The notes under the pieces were generated by a model. That model was not told the origin of the DNA and did not search any database. It saw nothing but the letters and a program-made list of their open reading frames with translations. Below are positions 36,265 to 47,787 of a stretch of DNA of 64,000 bases, piece by piece. The position numbers and the translations under genes are program-made. Numbering within the stretch: the first letter of the stretch is position 1; each line of letters opens with the position of its first letter. The stretch comes from Obelidium mucronatum (taxonomy: Eukaryota > Chytridiomycota > Chytridiomycetes > Chytridiales > Chytriomycetaceae): positions 62,001-126,000 of the forward strand of contig JAIVFH010000008.1 of assembly GCA_025765595.1 (NCBI GenBank), written 5' to 3'.

Positions 36265-37293
36265 ATGTTCAATAGCACTGATATATTCGAAACCGGTTGG
36301 GTCTATTCGTATGAGTGGACTTGGAGAGACAACGGAACTTGGCTGGCTTTTCTGGTTTACCAATCGTACGCGTCTCTCATCCAAGTTATTCGCTCCCTCG
36401 AACATCGAAGAAACACGATTTTCTGGATAGTTATGAACTTTGGAATGGCGTCGAATATTTTGGGCGGCCTGTCGGGCCTGGTGTATCTTGATTGTTTGAC
36501 CTTCAACGAAGATCCTGCAGCATCATGTGAACCACAACGGATGGTCTTTCACGTCTTTGTCATACTATACTATCAAATATCTTTTTCGTTGCTCTATTAC
36601 AGGAAGCTGAAAATTGTACCTGATATGGTTGTCAGACAGGGATTTTTGGATGCAGTTATCCTAATTCTATGTACCGGCTTTTTATTGGCTGGAAACATGT
36701 CTGCGTTTTTCATGAACGAAATGGATTCATTTTCATTCGACCTATATAGTGGGATTGCGGCGATTCTCGTATTCCTGTACTTTGACTTGTGGTTCATGTT
36801 TAAAATCACGCAATTGACGATGGAGAAGGCGCAAAAATGGGTTATATTTCAGCTTACGGTGCGAACTGGATCCATCAAGCTACTATATCTTGTTGGATCT
36901 TTTTCCTTCAGAACTTGGGGTGGCAATCACTATACCAACACATTCTGGAATATGTGAGATTGAGCTTCGATTTTCATTGGAGATTCGTACCCGCATTTAA
37001 TTTATTTATTTATTTACTTCAGGGGTTACTGTCTGGTTTCCTTGGCTGTTATTGAAACCCTCATGTCTGCACAATTCCTTAAACTATTCAAGTCTCAACC
37101 TGACGAGCTTAAGGAGAGTTTGATTCCTGATCAATTACCCATCCAAGATACCAAAAATGAAGGCAAGAGAGCCTGGAGCGATCGACCAGCTTCGCCTTGT
37201 GATGGCGAAAGGGGAGACAATAACAGTAATACCTCACAGGGAAAAACCTTCAAAACCGATCCATATTTGATAATAACGCGCTCCTCGGATTAG
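36265..37293 (+). CDS. Seven-helix membrane protein, family member 4
   Basis: Two exons, 36265-36953 and 37023-37293, give an intact 319-residue protein. The N-terminus has N-S-T and E-T-G-W-V-Y-S-Y-E-W, then R-S-L-E-H-R-R, D-C-L-T-F-N, Y-Y-R-K-L-K, L-Y-F-D-L-W-F, G-G-N-H-Y-T-N and V-I-E-T-L-M-S-A-Q-F-L-K. The tail is polar and Ser/Asp-rich. It is closely similar to member 3 and lies 72 bp downstream of it on the same strand, so it is a recent tandem duplication. Topology fits a seven-transmembrane receptor-like protein with an extracellular N-terminus. This is the best-preserved copy of the family. Confidence 0.85.
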
Positions 37294-37442
37294 CTAATGC
37301 TGTATTAAAAGTTGTTTAATTGTAAAAATAAACTGTGGGTGTCGCGATGTTGTAAATGGGATCTTTCAGTAACATCTGATATTAATAAATGCCAGGGGGT
37401 TTCGTCATGATTGTGGCACATGTTCCTTTCACCTTTTCCGAA

Positions 37443-40198
37443 TTATTTGACCTTTATTGTTTTGTCCAAATTTAATGCTGAAAACGAACTTTGTCTCATC
37501 GCGCTTGTTGACGAGGAATCCGTGCTTTTGGTTCTTGTCGAAGTTCGATCCATTGAGGTTGGTGATCCAGTGACGAATGATGGTTGGGCAATATTTGGCG
37601 TAATCACCGTTGTTGAAGCTTTTTGCATAGTCACAGTCACTCGTGCTGAAAAAACACTCGACGATGAAGGAGTGGCATTAAGAGGTGTCGGCGTTGTCGT
37701 TGCAGTTACAGATAGTAATCGCGCAATTGATGTTTCTTGTGGCATGGATTGTGTAGGGGTGAATGCTGCCGAACTTTTCAAACTCAAAGATGAGCTGGTG
37801 CCAGATACAGAATCATTAGCTGTAGGACTTGTCTGACCGGTGTGTGATGTTGAATTTGAGGGCCGTATGATTGGCATGGTTGGCGGCGATGTCGTTGCTG
37901 TTCTTGAAGATTCAGATTTGCTTGAGGGAATAACCCAAGATGTGGGGTTATATGAAAGTGATACTGCTTTTAAGTCTGTTGATGTGCTTGTGGGTGCAGC
38001 TGTTGACGAACTCTTGCGGCTGTCTGACGAAGCAGTGGCTGACAAGGAGGACAATAAAGTGCTTTCAACAGATTTTGAAGCGAACTTTGTTGTTGTTGAG
38101 GAATAAGTTCCTGCGTTCAAAATACTGGTCGTAACTACGACAATCGTTAACGACGGTGAGGTACTACTACTAAGGCCGATTGCTATGTGTGAGGAGATTG
38201 TGTAGCTAGTAAAAGGCTTGGCTGCCGTTGTTGTTCCTGTGATGAGATAGGAAGGAAGTGACGTTGCCCGGCTGGTTGTACCTGAAAAAGCAGCCAAATT
38301 TGTAATGCCTGAGAATGGGGATGCTTGCATTGCTGAGTTTGTTGTCGAACGTTCAGTTGGAGGTGGTGATCCTGATGGAGGGGTGCTGGATGATCCAGTT
38401 GGCATTTGACTCATGGATGTATTGGATGCTGCCATCAGCAAATAGTTCTCAATGCGGTGCTTGAATTTTCTGTAACATATTTCGCAGATGGCATAGGAGT
38501 CGTTGATACTGTCGAGGATTTGGGGTTTGATGCGATTGAAGTAGTAGGTGTCATTTGAACAACTCCAGTCAAAGCTGAAGAAACCAAAGAAGTAACGTTT
38601 AAAGAAGAGCTTATAGGTGGAGTGCTTTGTGATAGTCTTGAAAAGCCGGTTGTTGTCCCACTGGGAACAATAATCGGTCGGGTTATCATCGTTGAAGACT
38701 CCGAAGAAGTTAATATTCCTTGTGTGGTAGGCATTTTTGAGGCTTCCTGTGTACGAGATAGCACAGCCCCACCATTTCGGAAACCACCTGGCCCAGAAGC
38801 AGTTTTCGATAATGTTGTTGATGGCAAAACGGTTTGAGCTGACGATAGTGCCGATGAGGTGAGCGGGGATGGCGCAGAGGACATAATTGTTGAGTAATTT
38901 CCTTTGGAAGATGCGTTGATGGTTGCTGGCGTTGTTCGAAATGAGTTGGATATTGTCGACGCAATTGGTGGAAGTGTTCTGAGTGTTGGGGACGTTATTG
39001 GAGGAGGAAAACCGGCGACGGATCTTCCATTATTTCCGCTTGCGCACTATAGAATAGTTGAGCATTGACTCTCAAAATCAATTTTACAAACCGCATTAAG
39101 GCTGTTCGACCACACGTTTTGTACAGCCCATGGTTTCCCATTGGAGTCTTTCAAAGAAGTTACGTTATTCCTGCATATGTCAGCAATTTCTCCTATGCAA
39201 AATATTCAGGGAAGTTGAGGGAACAATTTTTTCCAAAATGGCACAGCAAACCTTGACCACGAACATACCAAGCAAGTGGATCCTTATATGACTTGGCGAG
39301 TCCAGAGCCTCCATTGGTAATCACTTCCGCCATTTCGTGAGACGCAGTGACGCATATGTTATCAAAAGTGGTCCCATAACCGCAACCTAACTTTGTTTTA
39401 AGTTTTCTCTTGACTGGAAATCATCAAGTGCGGCTACCTGCAGCACATCCTCCAGTTGTAAAGTCTGGAATAACAGCATAATAGATCTTCTGTACATTTG
39501 CTATATTCATACTTGTGATATCGATTGTATCCTACATTGAAATGGTGAAATCATTTACAAAGAATCACTGCACTTACATGATAACCGCAGTAGTGAACAC
39601 AAGAAGACTGTCCCTTATGTGCAATGGTTATTCCGGCAGCAAAATGAATAGGATAATATGAGTTCTTGTTGGGTTTGAGGATGCCCGATAGCGTCAAGTT
39701 CCTAATCCCATAAAGTAAGTGCAGTTTTCAATTATAACAATGAAGTTTATCGTACTTCAAATAGGCGTGTAGATCGACTGGGTCATCAAGAGACATTTGG
39801 GTACTTGTTTCGGTATAACTGCCCACCACATTGCCGTAATAAATATGCTGCATCGATGTGCTGTAATCATTCGACAGCATATCCATTAAAGTAGATTTTG
39901 TCAGAAACTTGTAAAAATTTATGTAGTCGGACGTATTCCCAAACACTTTGCCATAGAAGATGGGAGTGCTGTTTAAAGCGCGTTAAATTGAATTTAATAA
40001 ATGATTTCAAAGGCATACACTTCAATACTCTCAATGATAGGGCCTCCGTGATAAGTAGCCACAAATGACTGTCGTCGGTTTATTATCGGCGCAGAGCGAA
40101 CAGTCAAACTGAGCTGGCAAATAAACCATACGCCTGTTCCTATTTTCGGCATCATTGTTGGCATCGTTCATAATTGACGGCTGCGACTTGACCGCCAT
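37443..40198 (-). CDS. EXORDIUM/Phi-1-like secreted protein with long Ser/Thr-rich tail
   Basis: The 5' part (about 40198-39260, several exons) gives a hydrophobic leader, T-Y-H-G-G-P-I-I-E-S-I-E-V, I-F-Y-G-K, H-F-A-A-G-I-T-I-A-H, C-V-H-Y-C-G-Y-H and A-S-H-E-M-A-E-V-I-T-N. The last is the HExxE-like block of EXO proteins (plant form G-H-E-L-A-E). Then follows W-A-V-Q-N-V-W-S-N. The rest (about 39050-37443) is about 500 residues of Ser/Thr/Pro, probably an O-mannosylated wall stalk. The start exon is uncertain, and a frame change with a stop occurs near 38440, after which Ser/Thr-rich sequence continues. It is a paralogue of the gene at 43737-46322. A wall or extracellular role is inferred. 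Confidence 0.62.
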
Positions 40199-40272
40199 TG
40201 TTTGACGGTTTGTTGTTGCACAATGAATCAACCAATCAGATCACCATAATATTAATCATCATTTAATCATAT

Positions 40273-42428
40273 TTATTCTCTCTTGTCCTTTTTGCCAACA
40301 GAGCCATAACCAGAAACGTTCTTTAACAGCCTCGTAACGCCAACAGCCTTGTTCCACAGACCAACTCCATACAATACATCAATTAAAGCGGCTTGGAACC
40401 CAACAGCTTCTTTTTTGATTGGAAAGTGCAAAACAGGAGGAACTTGGGCGCGAATTCCTAAATGTCCCAATTTGTCAGTGGTCATTGCTTTGATATGGCA
40501 GTTCCCGCGAAGCCCTTCGACACCACCAAAACGATCAAACCCAGAATGCTTGACACCACCAAATGGCAAAGATTGGCACAAGTAGCTGAAACCCCAACCG
40601 TTAATGTTACAGGATCCAGCATTGACTTGGCTTGCTACATATTCAGCTTTCTTGTAATCCAACGAGAACACAGACGAACCGAGACCGAAAAGCGTACCGT
40701 TGATGATTTTCAAAGCATCATCCGTAGTCTTGAATTTGTAAATGAGAATAACTGGGCCAAAGACCTCTTCATGGTGAATTTTCATTGCAGGTGTGACATC
40801 CGTGATAATTGTTGGTTCAAAAAATTGACCCTGAAATTGTGTGTCAAGTAATGAGATGTTTGGGCTGAGCTATAAACTCTGGACTCACGCTGGGATACTT
40901 CGGATGCTTGTAACAGTTTCCCTCCACATCTGATTTTGGCCCCTTTCTGAACGGCGTCGGCCAGCAGATCTTGAACAATCTTGATTTGAGTCTTCATCGT
41001 GACTGCTCCCAAGTCTACGTTGTCTTCAAATGGGCTACCCAATCGAATAGCACCGACAAGGTCTGACACATCCTTAACTAGACGTTCATAAATTCCTTCT
41101 TGAACAATCATGCGTTCTAAGCCGGCGCAATTTTGCCCACAGTTTTGTAAGCCTCCGCGCATACAAATCTTGATCATATTCTCGTATTCGCAATCGTCAA
41201 AAACGATAGCAGCGTCTTTTCCACCGAGCTCAAGAACAACAGGGGTCAAAGTTTCGCTGGCTTTCTTCATAACCATTTTTCCGACGGTTGGAGATCCGAT
41301 GAACGTGATCTTATTCAAAACTATGAGTGCTCAAACTATCAAGAAAATATTCAATGCCCACCTTGTCTGCATGTTTCAACCAAAGCTTCACCGGCATCGG
41401 CAAATCCATCCACAAAGCAAACCAGGTCTCTGTCAATGCCATGAACTTCCAATACCATTCCAACGACTTCACTTAACCAAGGAGTAACCCAACCACAATA
41501 TTCAGAAACTTTGATTACACATCCGTTACCGGCCATGATGGCACTAGTAAGCGGAGAGAGGACGTTGTGGATTGGGTAGTTCCAGCTGACAATTAAACCC
41601 ATGACTGTCAGAAACAAAGAACTGTCAATATATTGAAAATGACAAGCCTTTGATGAACCGAACCTCCAACTGGGACATATTCGACTCGGGCAGCTGCAAG
41701 GAACGAGATGACACCGCTAACTCTGTGTTCAGGGGCAAGAGCTAATTCTCCATGCTGGATAGTCCAGATGAGCTTTTCGCACGTGGGAATAATCTCTCCA
41801 AACGTGGCATCAAGCACTAGTGAGATGTTCAGCGTCAGGAACAAGAGTGTTAACAGCCTTAACACCAAAACTCAACTGGTTTTTCCTGAAGCGCGTCCAG
41901 AAATATGGACAAATGCGAGTCTGTTCGCGAACCAAATAATCCAGCAAGGTAGTAAGAATGTCTCTACGCTGTTGAAAAGTTGTTTGTTTGAACTTTTGCT
42001 GGGCGCGGCGAGACTTTTCAACCACTTCGTAGACATCCTGCTTGGTGAATGCTTTGCGGGTAGTCAAGGAGGCGTCCTGTCGATGGTTCGAAGCAGGTGA
42101 TGACAGTTGGGTTGTTGGGATCGCTGATCGCCGGGTTTGACAGGACTTTGCCAGCCTTCCAGGAAGGGTCGGCCTCTGTCGTTCATATCAATATAGATGT
42201 AATTATGATTGATCAAGACCTGACAGGTGACGTACCTTTGGGGAAGGGCACATTGACCAAATGGGCTTTAGACTTTCCATAGGGAGTGCCATTCAACAAC
42301 CGGGATTGCGAGAAATAGTACAACTAACGCCAAAGCAATTAAAAATGCCAACTCTGCTCGTGGGTGGATTGCTTGAAGCTTCTCCTGGAGTTCTCTGAAC
42401 AGCTCAAGTGACGTTAGTGCTTGCCATT
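40273..42428 (-). CDS. Membrane-anchored aldehyde dehydrogenase (Msc7-like)
   Basis: The N-terminus (about 42428-42290) carries a single hydrophobic helix. The ALDH fold then runs through I-V-S-W-N-Y-P-I-H-N, K-V-S-E, F-I-G-S-P-T-V-G, L-E-L-G-G-K-D-A and the catalytic Cys in G-Q-N-C-A-G-L-E-R (about 41130). It ends with E-V-F-G-P-V-I and P-F-G-G-V-K-H-S-G. The wording near the active site (M-R-G...G-Q-N-C-x-G-x-E-R) is that of yeast Msc7-type enzymes rather than mitochondrial ALDH. It should oxidise aldehydes with NAD(P)+ at an internal membrane. Frame breaks near 42425 and 42305, and possibly a missed intron near 41890, prevent a clean joint translation. The stop is at 40273. Confidence 0.82.
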
Positions 42429-42533
42429 TTTTTTATCAGGCCATACATTGGCCCTGGAACTTTCGTATAGCAAAAACTATTGAACAGTCAAACGATTCGA
42501 GAATTTCTCAAGATGAGTTGGATACAGAACATT

Positions 42534-43677
42534 TCACGCTATTCTATTGTATTGCTCAAACGCGCGTCGGCATTCTGACACCACCCAAAACGTGATTGCA
42601 GAAGAAGGCACCGTTTTGACCAAGCTCACCCACAATCCTTTGTATAATGCGACAAAACCTTCTTCGACAACTATCTGGCGGGCACAGCTAAAGAATCCTC
42701 CAGAATAACGAGGAATCCCTGACAGCACATACGATTTTCGAGAGGGTCCCTGTACTTGAAGTCGTTTTCTATACAACCCAAAAATATCATCTTTAGTAGT
42801 GGAGATTAAGAATTAGTATCATCTAACCTAACAACATCAAACGGCATCACTGCAGTTTTGCTGACTATTCCAGCAAGGCCCCCAGCAACAAACTGATTCC
42901 ATCCATGAGGCCAATACATTTTCTGCAAGAATAAGGATTATCGGCTGAACTACGTATTCAAAATGTGACGATATTCAAGACACTCAACTTGACTCTTCTC
43001 CATCTTTCTCGTCAGCCAGTCTTGAGTTCCAAACATTATTCCCATATACGGAGCAATTTGAAGAAGAGAAGGCCATACTCCGCGATAAAACCCTTGAACT
43101 CCTTCCGTCCTCCCAATTTCGCCGATCGCGCCAATAAGAGACGTGTATAACCTTTTTTCCGCAGATCCTTGCATAGCAAAACGGGTACGCAATAGATCTA
43201 ATGGGTAAGTGGCAAAAGTTGCAGAGCATCCAGCAAGAGCTCCAGAGATAAACGTTTGCGTTGTTGTTGACATATTGGGGAACACGGTTTGCTCTGCCAA
43301 ATATTGACTAGTTTCATGGTATATGAGGAATTGAAGAGCTCCATAAGTGAGATAGAGGTATTCAGCTGGCCAATTTCCTTTCCACAGCGCCCGAAGGCCT
43401 TCCTCTTTTGTGATGAGGAGCATAGATTGGAGAATGCCTCGATACTTGGGAATATGCGATGGATAGTTGATACGCGCTTGTTTTGTTGTGGTTTGGATTT
43501 GAAATCTGTGTGTAAATACAAGTCAGTCGGGCAGCGTCGGGTTCTCGGTTTGTTTAACCTGATCTTGACTACATCGAGTGGCGCAATAACTAGCCGCGAA
43601 ACTACTCCAGCAAATGCCCCTGATACTGCATTCTGCCACTTGTTAGCTCTTGTGGTGGGGTCTGTGGCCTGTGTCAT
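42534..43677 (-). CDS. TPC1: Mitochondrial thiamine-pyrophosphate carrier (SLC25A19/Tpc1-like)
   Basis: Four exons, starting at 43677. Three mitochondrial carrier signatures are visible: A-P-L-D-V-V-K-I-R, Y-P-L-D-L-L-R-T-R and M-P-F-D-V-V-R-K-R, each at the start of a repeat. L-Q-V-Q-G-P after the third is typical of Tpc1-type carriers. The first intron (between K-I-R and F-Q-I-Q) joins in phase. The protein should import thiamine pyrophosphate across the inner mitochondrial membrane. It diverges from nothing nearby; the Msc7-like gene lies downstream on the same strand, about 105 bp away. Assignment to TPP rather than another carrier is by motif only. Confidence 0.82.
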
Positions 43678-43736
43678 AATTTATTGACGTAAAAATGAAA
43701 TAAATTAAACTCGAGGAGAAACTATATTAAAACAGC

Positions 43737-46322
43737 CTAAACGACCGATATTTTTATACTCGAGGGACATTCGTAGCCATTATTATGACAGTAATATACT
43801 CTCCAATCTCCAGCGGTTGTAGGAGCAATCAAGTCCAAAGTCCCCGAGTTTTCAGGAGCTCGATTCAAAATTTCTTGACCGCCGTAAGTGTACTGCCAGT
43901 TCGAATCCAAATTATCCCGTGAAGGAGATTCCTCTTCTAGAGCAAAGACCAACCAATCATCGAAATCCTTTGAACTCGCATCAGTCCATGAAATCGATAT
44001 AGGTTTCCCCGACTCTATCGTTTGACTTGCTGCTGAAAGGGTTGGAGCAACCACGGTAATGCTGACATTCGCTGGGCAATCGTAACCATCGTTCAAACAA
44101 TAGTAAATTGTCCACACTCCTGGACTTGATGGAGCATGCAGCGTAGTCGTTCCAGAGCTTGGCGGGGATTGATGCAGACTTGAATATCCACCGTAAGTGT
44201 ATCCCCAATTTGTGCTCATGTTAGTACCTCCAGTTGGAGGCCCACCAGGATTTGGTGTCAAACTAAACACAACCCAGTCGTCCACATCAGAAGTATTTGC
44301 ATTTTTCCAAGTAAACCCGACTGCTTCTCCAGGGGCAACAAACAAAGAAGATGCTGTGATAGTTAATGGCGCAACAACAGTGATGCTAACACTCGCAGGA
44401 CATAGAAATCCGTCATTCAAGCAATAGTAGAGTGTCCAAACACCGGGGCTCTCCGGGGCATTCAGCGTGATTATTCCTGACGAAGTTGGTGCTTTATGCA
44501 GAGCTGTGTAGCCACCATACGTGTAGGCCCAATTTGTACTCATATTGTTTGCACCAGAAGGTGGGCTGCCGGGATTTGAGTCAAGACTGAAAACAACCCA
44601 ATCATCGACATTTTCTGGATCTGCGTTTAACCACTCGAAACTAACCGCCTCTCCTGGTGCTGTTATTTGCTTAGAAGCTGAGATGGATAGTTCTGCTTGG
44701 GCTTTGCCTTTTCTCGACACCGTCGTGGATGACGTGGTTCGAGTAGTGGTGCTTGTGGAAGTTGTGGCTGTCTTTGTTGTCGTTGTCTTTGTTGTGGTTG
44801 TCTTTGTTGTCGATGTATTTGTTGTAGTAGTTCTTGTTGTTGTAGTTTTTGTTGTTGTTGACGTTTTCGAAGAAGTTGTTGTTGTGCTTGTTGACGTGCT
44901 TGTGGTTATTGTACTAGCAGCTGTCTTTTTTGCGGAAGTGGTTGTGGTTTTAGTTGTTGAGGTGCTTGTTGTGCCAGTAGTTGTCGTCTTTGTGGAAGTT
45001 GATGTGGAGGTTGATGTGGAGGTTGTTGTTGTTTTCGTACTTGTAGTAGAAGATGTAGACGTGGTTGTAGTTCTGTTCTGCGCTGGGTTGGCATTGTTTA
45101 CATTTCTCACAACGCACTACAAAAATGAAAGTTCAAAAGATTATAGCATATAACAATTGCATATGATAGGTACCGCTTGTTGCGCATTAGACCAAATCTT
45201 TTGAAGAGCCCAGGTTTTGCCAGTGGTAGAGTCCTTGACTCTCTCCATTTGATTTGTATTTGCACATAAATCACTCAACTCTCCAGTGCTCCCTGCCACG
45301 TTAGAATACCAAGACTAATGGTGGTCTGAGTCCTTTTGCGGTTCCAATAGCAGGATTCGTAATCGCTTCTTCCAACTCATGGCTTGCTGTGGCGCACTGG
45401 TTTTCAAAAACGCTGCCGTAACCGCAAGCTATAATAATTGCAATATTTTAATTTCAGCAAGTATTTGAGGTGGAACTTTTTTTATGTTTCTGATAGTATT
45501 ACCTATGCCTGCACAGCCGCCCGAACTGAAATCGGGGATTATGCCATACGCTAAAATACTGACATCCTGGAATTTTGAAGCTTGTAATATCGATAGTTTC
45601 ATGGTACCCCTTTTGATTTTTAAAGGTTAGCTCCGATGACATTGGCAGCAAAAGTGACTTACACAGAAATGGATGCAACTTGTTTGTGTTTTGTGTTTGA
45701 TAACAAGGCTGGGTGCGAAATGTATCCCAATATAAGTGTTTACTGTTGGCTTGATGACACCCGTAGTGATTAAGTTCCTGATTTTGTGAGGGGTGGTAAT
45801 GTTCAACAATGACATACTTCCAAGTATTAAAAAAAAACTCACTTCAAGTAGGGTTGAATATCAAGCACGTCATCAATAACTGAATTCGGTGCTGTTTTGG
45901 GGTGTTTTGTTTCCATCAGAGTTCCAACAAAAGATCCCTTGTAGATCTTTTGTGTTGGCGAACTGTATTCAAAAGCTGTATGAATAAATTGAATTATTTG
46001 TACGGGTTGCCAAAGGGGAAAAGCAATGTAAATGGGAGCTTGAAAAATGGGGTTTTACCAATGACATCCATGATAGTGCTCTTTGTGACGAAAGAGTAGA
46101 ACGCATTGTATTCTGCTTGATTGGCAACATTGCCCCAAAATAAACTCGTCCTGTATCATATTTTCCTTTAAATGAGATTGAATAAATTCCTTTCCTGCAA
46201 ACTAACACTTCAATGCTTTGAAGCAGCGGACCTCCAAAGTATGGAAAATTAAGTGCACGTTTTTGGAGAGGTATAGCTGATGCCACAGCTGCAAGCCCTG
46301 CTATTATGGCGAAGGCTGTCAT
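43737..46322 (-). CDS. EXORDIUM-like secreted protein with Thr-rich linker and three Ig-like repeats
   Basis: A signal peptide (M-T-A-F-A-I-I-A-G-L-A-A) from 46322 leads to F-P-Y-F-G-G-P-L-L-Q-S-I-E-V, then R-V-Y-F-G. Next come H-F-A-P-S-L-V-I, C-I-H-F-C, A-S-H-E-L-E-E-A-I-T-N-P (EXO-type HExxE) and W-A-L-Q-K-I-W-S-N. About 125 mostly Thr/Ser residues follow. Three tandem beta-sandwich-like repeats of about 105 residues end the protein (44700-43737). Each has P-G-E-A-V or similar, D-D-W-(V/L)-V-F, a W-x-Y-T-Y-G-G core and Y-Y-C-x-N-(D/N)-G at the end. The repeats look like carbohydrate- or surface-binding modules. It is a paralogue of 37443-40198, which lacks these repeats. Confidence 0.7.
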
Positions 46323-46671
46323 TTTTGTCAGAATTTTAATCGAAAACAATGGACTTCAATTGACATTGTATTGCATAAAAGCAAAAAAGACCCTATCATT
46401 TTTCAAGTGTGCACATCATATCAAATACCATAGCTTCGTTAATTGCTAAGTTGTGAATAAAGGTTGCTGTCGCTTTTAACGAACTTTCTTCTCCCTCCCG
46501 CATCAGCGTGGCGTCACCGACAGAAGATTTCTTGCATTAAACATACACAACAACACCAAAAACAACAACAGCAATATTCCGTCGAATAGCATACATAATG
46601 GTACGATTTCATTGTATAATTTTCCTTTTAAATCTTGAAAATACCCTAACACACTCCTCCACACAATTTCA
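46323..46671. other. Intergenic region
   Basis: It lies between the EXO-like start and the 3' end of the sterol isomerase gene (both minus). A plus-strand frame from 46598 is antisense to the isomerase C-terminus and is not supported. Confidence 0.35.
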
Positions 46672-47545
46672 ATTCACCTTCTTACTACCACCAGTACCGC
46701 CCACCTTTCCCTTCTTTCCTCCACCACCGGCCGCAACAGCAACAGCAGCACTCTCCTCCAACGCCTCCAAAATCACCCCCGAACTACTTCCGAATAACAA
46801 GCACAGGCACAACAAACCACGGGAAATTAAACCCCCAAAAGTAAACCCAGAAATGCAAAAACGCAGGACTCGCGTGATCAAATTTGTCGAAAATCTCGGT
46901 TCCATAGTATAACAGCAGGCCATAGAGTTGCCCGAAACTGACGAGGGTTTGGAGGAGGTGGCGGGAGGGTTTGTTGTGGTAGATTAGGTAGGCGCAGATG
47001 ATGGAGAGTGGGCCCCAAAGAACCTATACCGCAAAAAAAATATATATGTACATAATCCATTTTTTTAATATGAACGTCGTAATAAGAAAAAGTAAATAAA
47101 ATAAAAACCACAAAAATAAAAGTAACACAAAACAAATACGAAATCACTTACAGCTGTAAACCCTTCCATAACAGTCACAAAAGGATCACTCGTCATATAC
47201 CGCGAATCACTCATGGCGTATTCCTTCCACACCGCCGATAAAACCGTCTGGTCCCCCGCAATGGTTCCATTTGTGAACGAAAAGTATCCTTCCACGATGA
47301 AATGAATGAACCCGCAGGTTACAAACCAGATGAACAGGAGCCGTGTGTTGGTGTCGCTGGTTTTCCGGCTGATCAAGATTGTGGCGATTGTCATGGCGAC
47401 AATCACAAATGAGAAGAAGATTGTCAGGGTTTCGAGCATAGAGATTTGGGACGGGTGTATAGTTGGGGATGGACGCGTTCCGGGGGAAGTAAGGGTGCGG
47501 TACTGTTGGTAGTGCGCTCTTGCTTGTTGCTGATGATACTGTCAT
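46672..47545 (-). CDS. EBP: Emopamil-binding protein: sterol delta8-delta7 isomerase
   Basis: The N-terminus includes H-P-Y-F-P-R-N, matching H-P-Y-W-P of EBP. Exon 1 then gives C-G-F-I-H-F-I-V-E-G-Y-F, W-K-E-Y-A-M-S-D-S-R-Y and V-M-E-G-F-T-A-V. Exon 2 gives L-W-G-P-L-S, G-Q-L-Y-G and a helix ending F-N-F-P-W-F-V-V-P, then an Ala/Gly/Lys tail. Conserved His, Glu and Trp residues of the binding pocket are present. The enzyme works in ergosterol synthesis in the ER; higher fungi commonly use the unrelated Erg2. A frame break near 47448, in a CCC run before M-L-E-T-L-T, separates the N-terminus from the first helix. Confidence 0.85.
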
Positions 47546-47787
47546 TGTTTGGTTTCTTTTTTATTTATTTTTTGAATGGCCTGATTAAAACTATTTCAAA
47601 CCTCCAAAAAAACAAGATATCGGAACTCGGAACTCTTTTCTTTCTTTCTTTCTTTCGTTTGTATATAGAAGAATGGTGTAAACAGAACAAAAAAAATACC
47701 AACAGAAAAAAAACACCCAATACAAAAAATAACAAACAGCAAAAAAAAACAAAACCAAACAAAAAGAGAGAGAAAAAAAATAGCCTA

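Noticed and set aside
37840..38106. Plus-strand acidic/Val-rich ORF
   Set aside because: It is antisense to the Ser/Thr-rich tail of the EXO-like protein.
44700..45153. Plus-strand Val-rich ORF
   Set aside because: It is the antisense of the Thr-rich linker of the EXO-like gene.
46598..46912. Plus-strand Pro-rich ORF
   Set aside because: It overlaps the C-terminal exon of the EBP isomerase on the opposite strand and has no homology.
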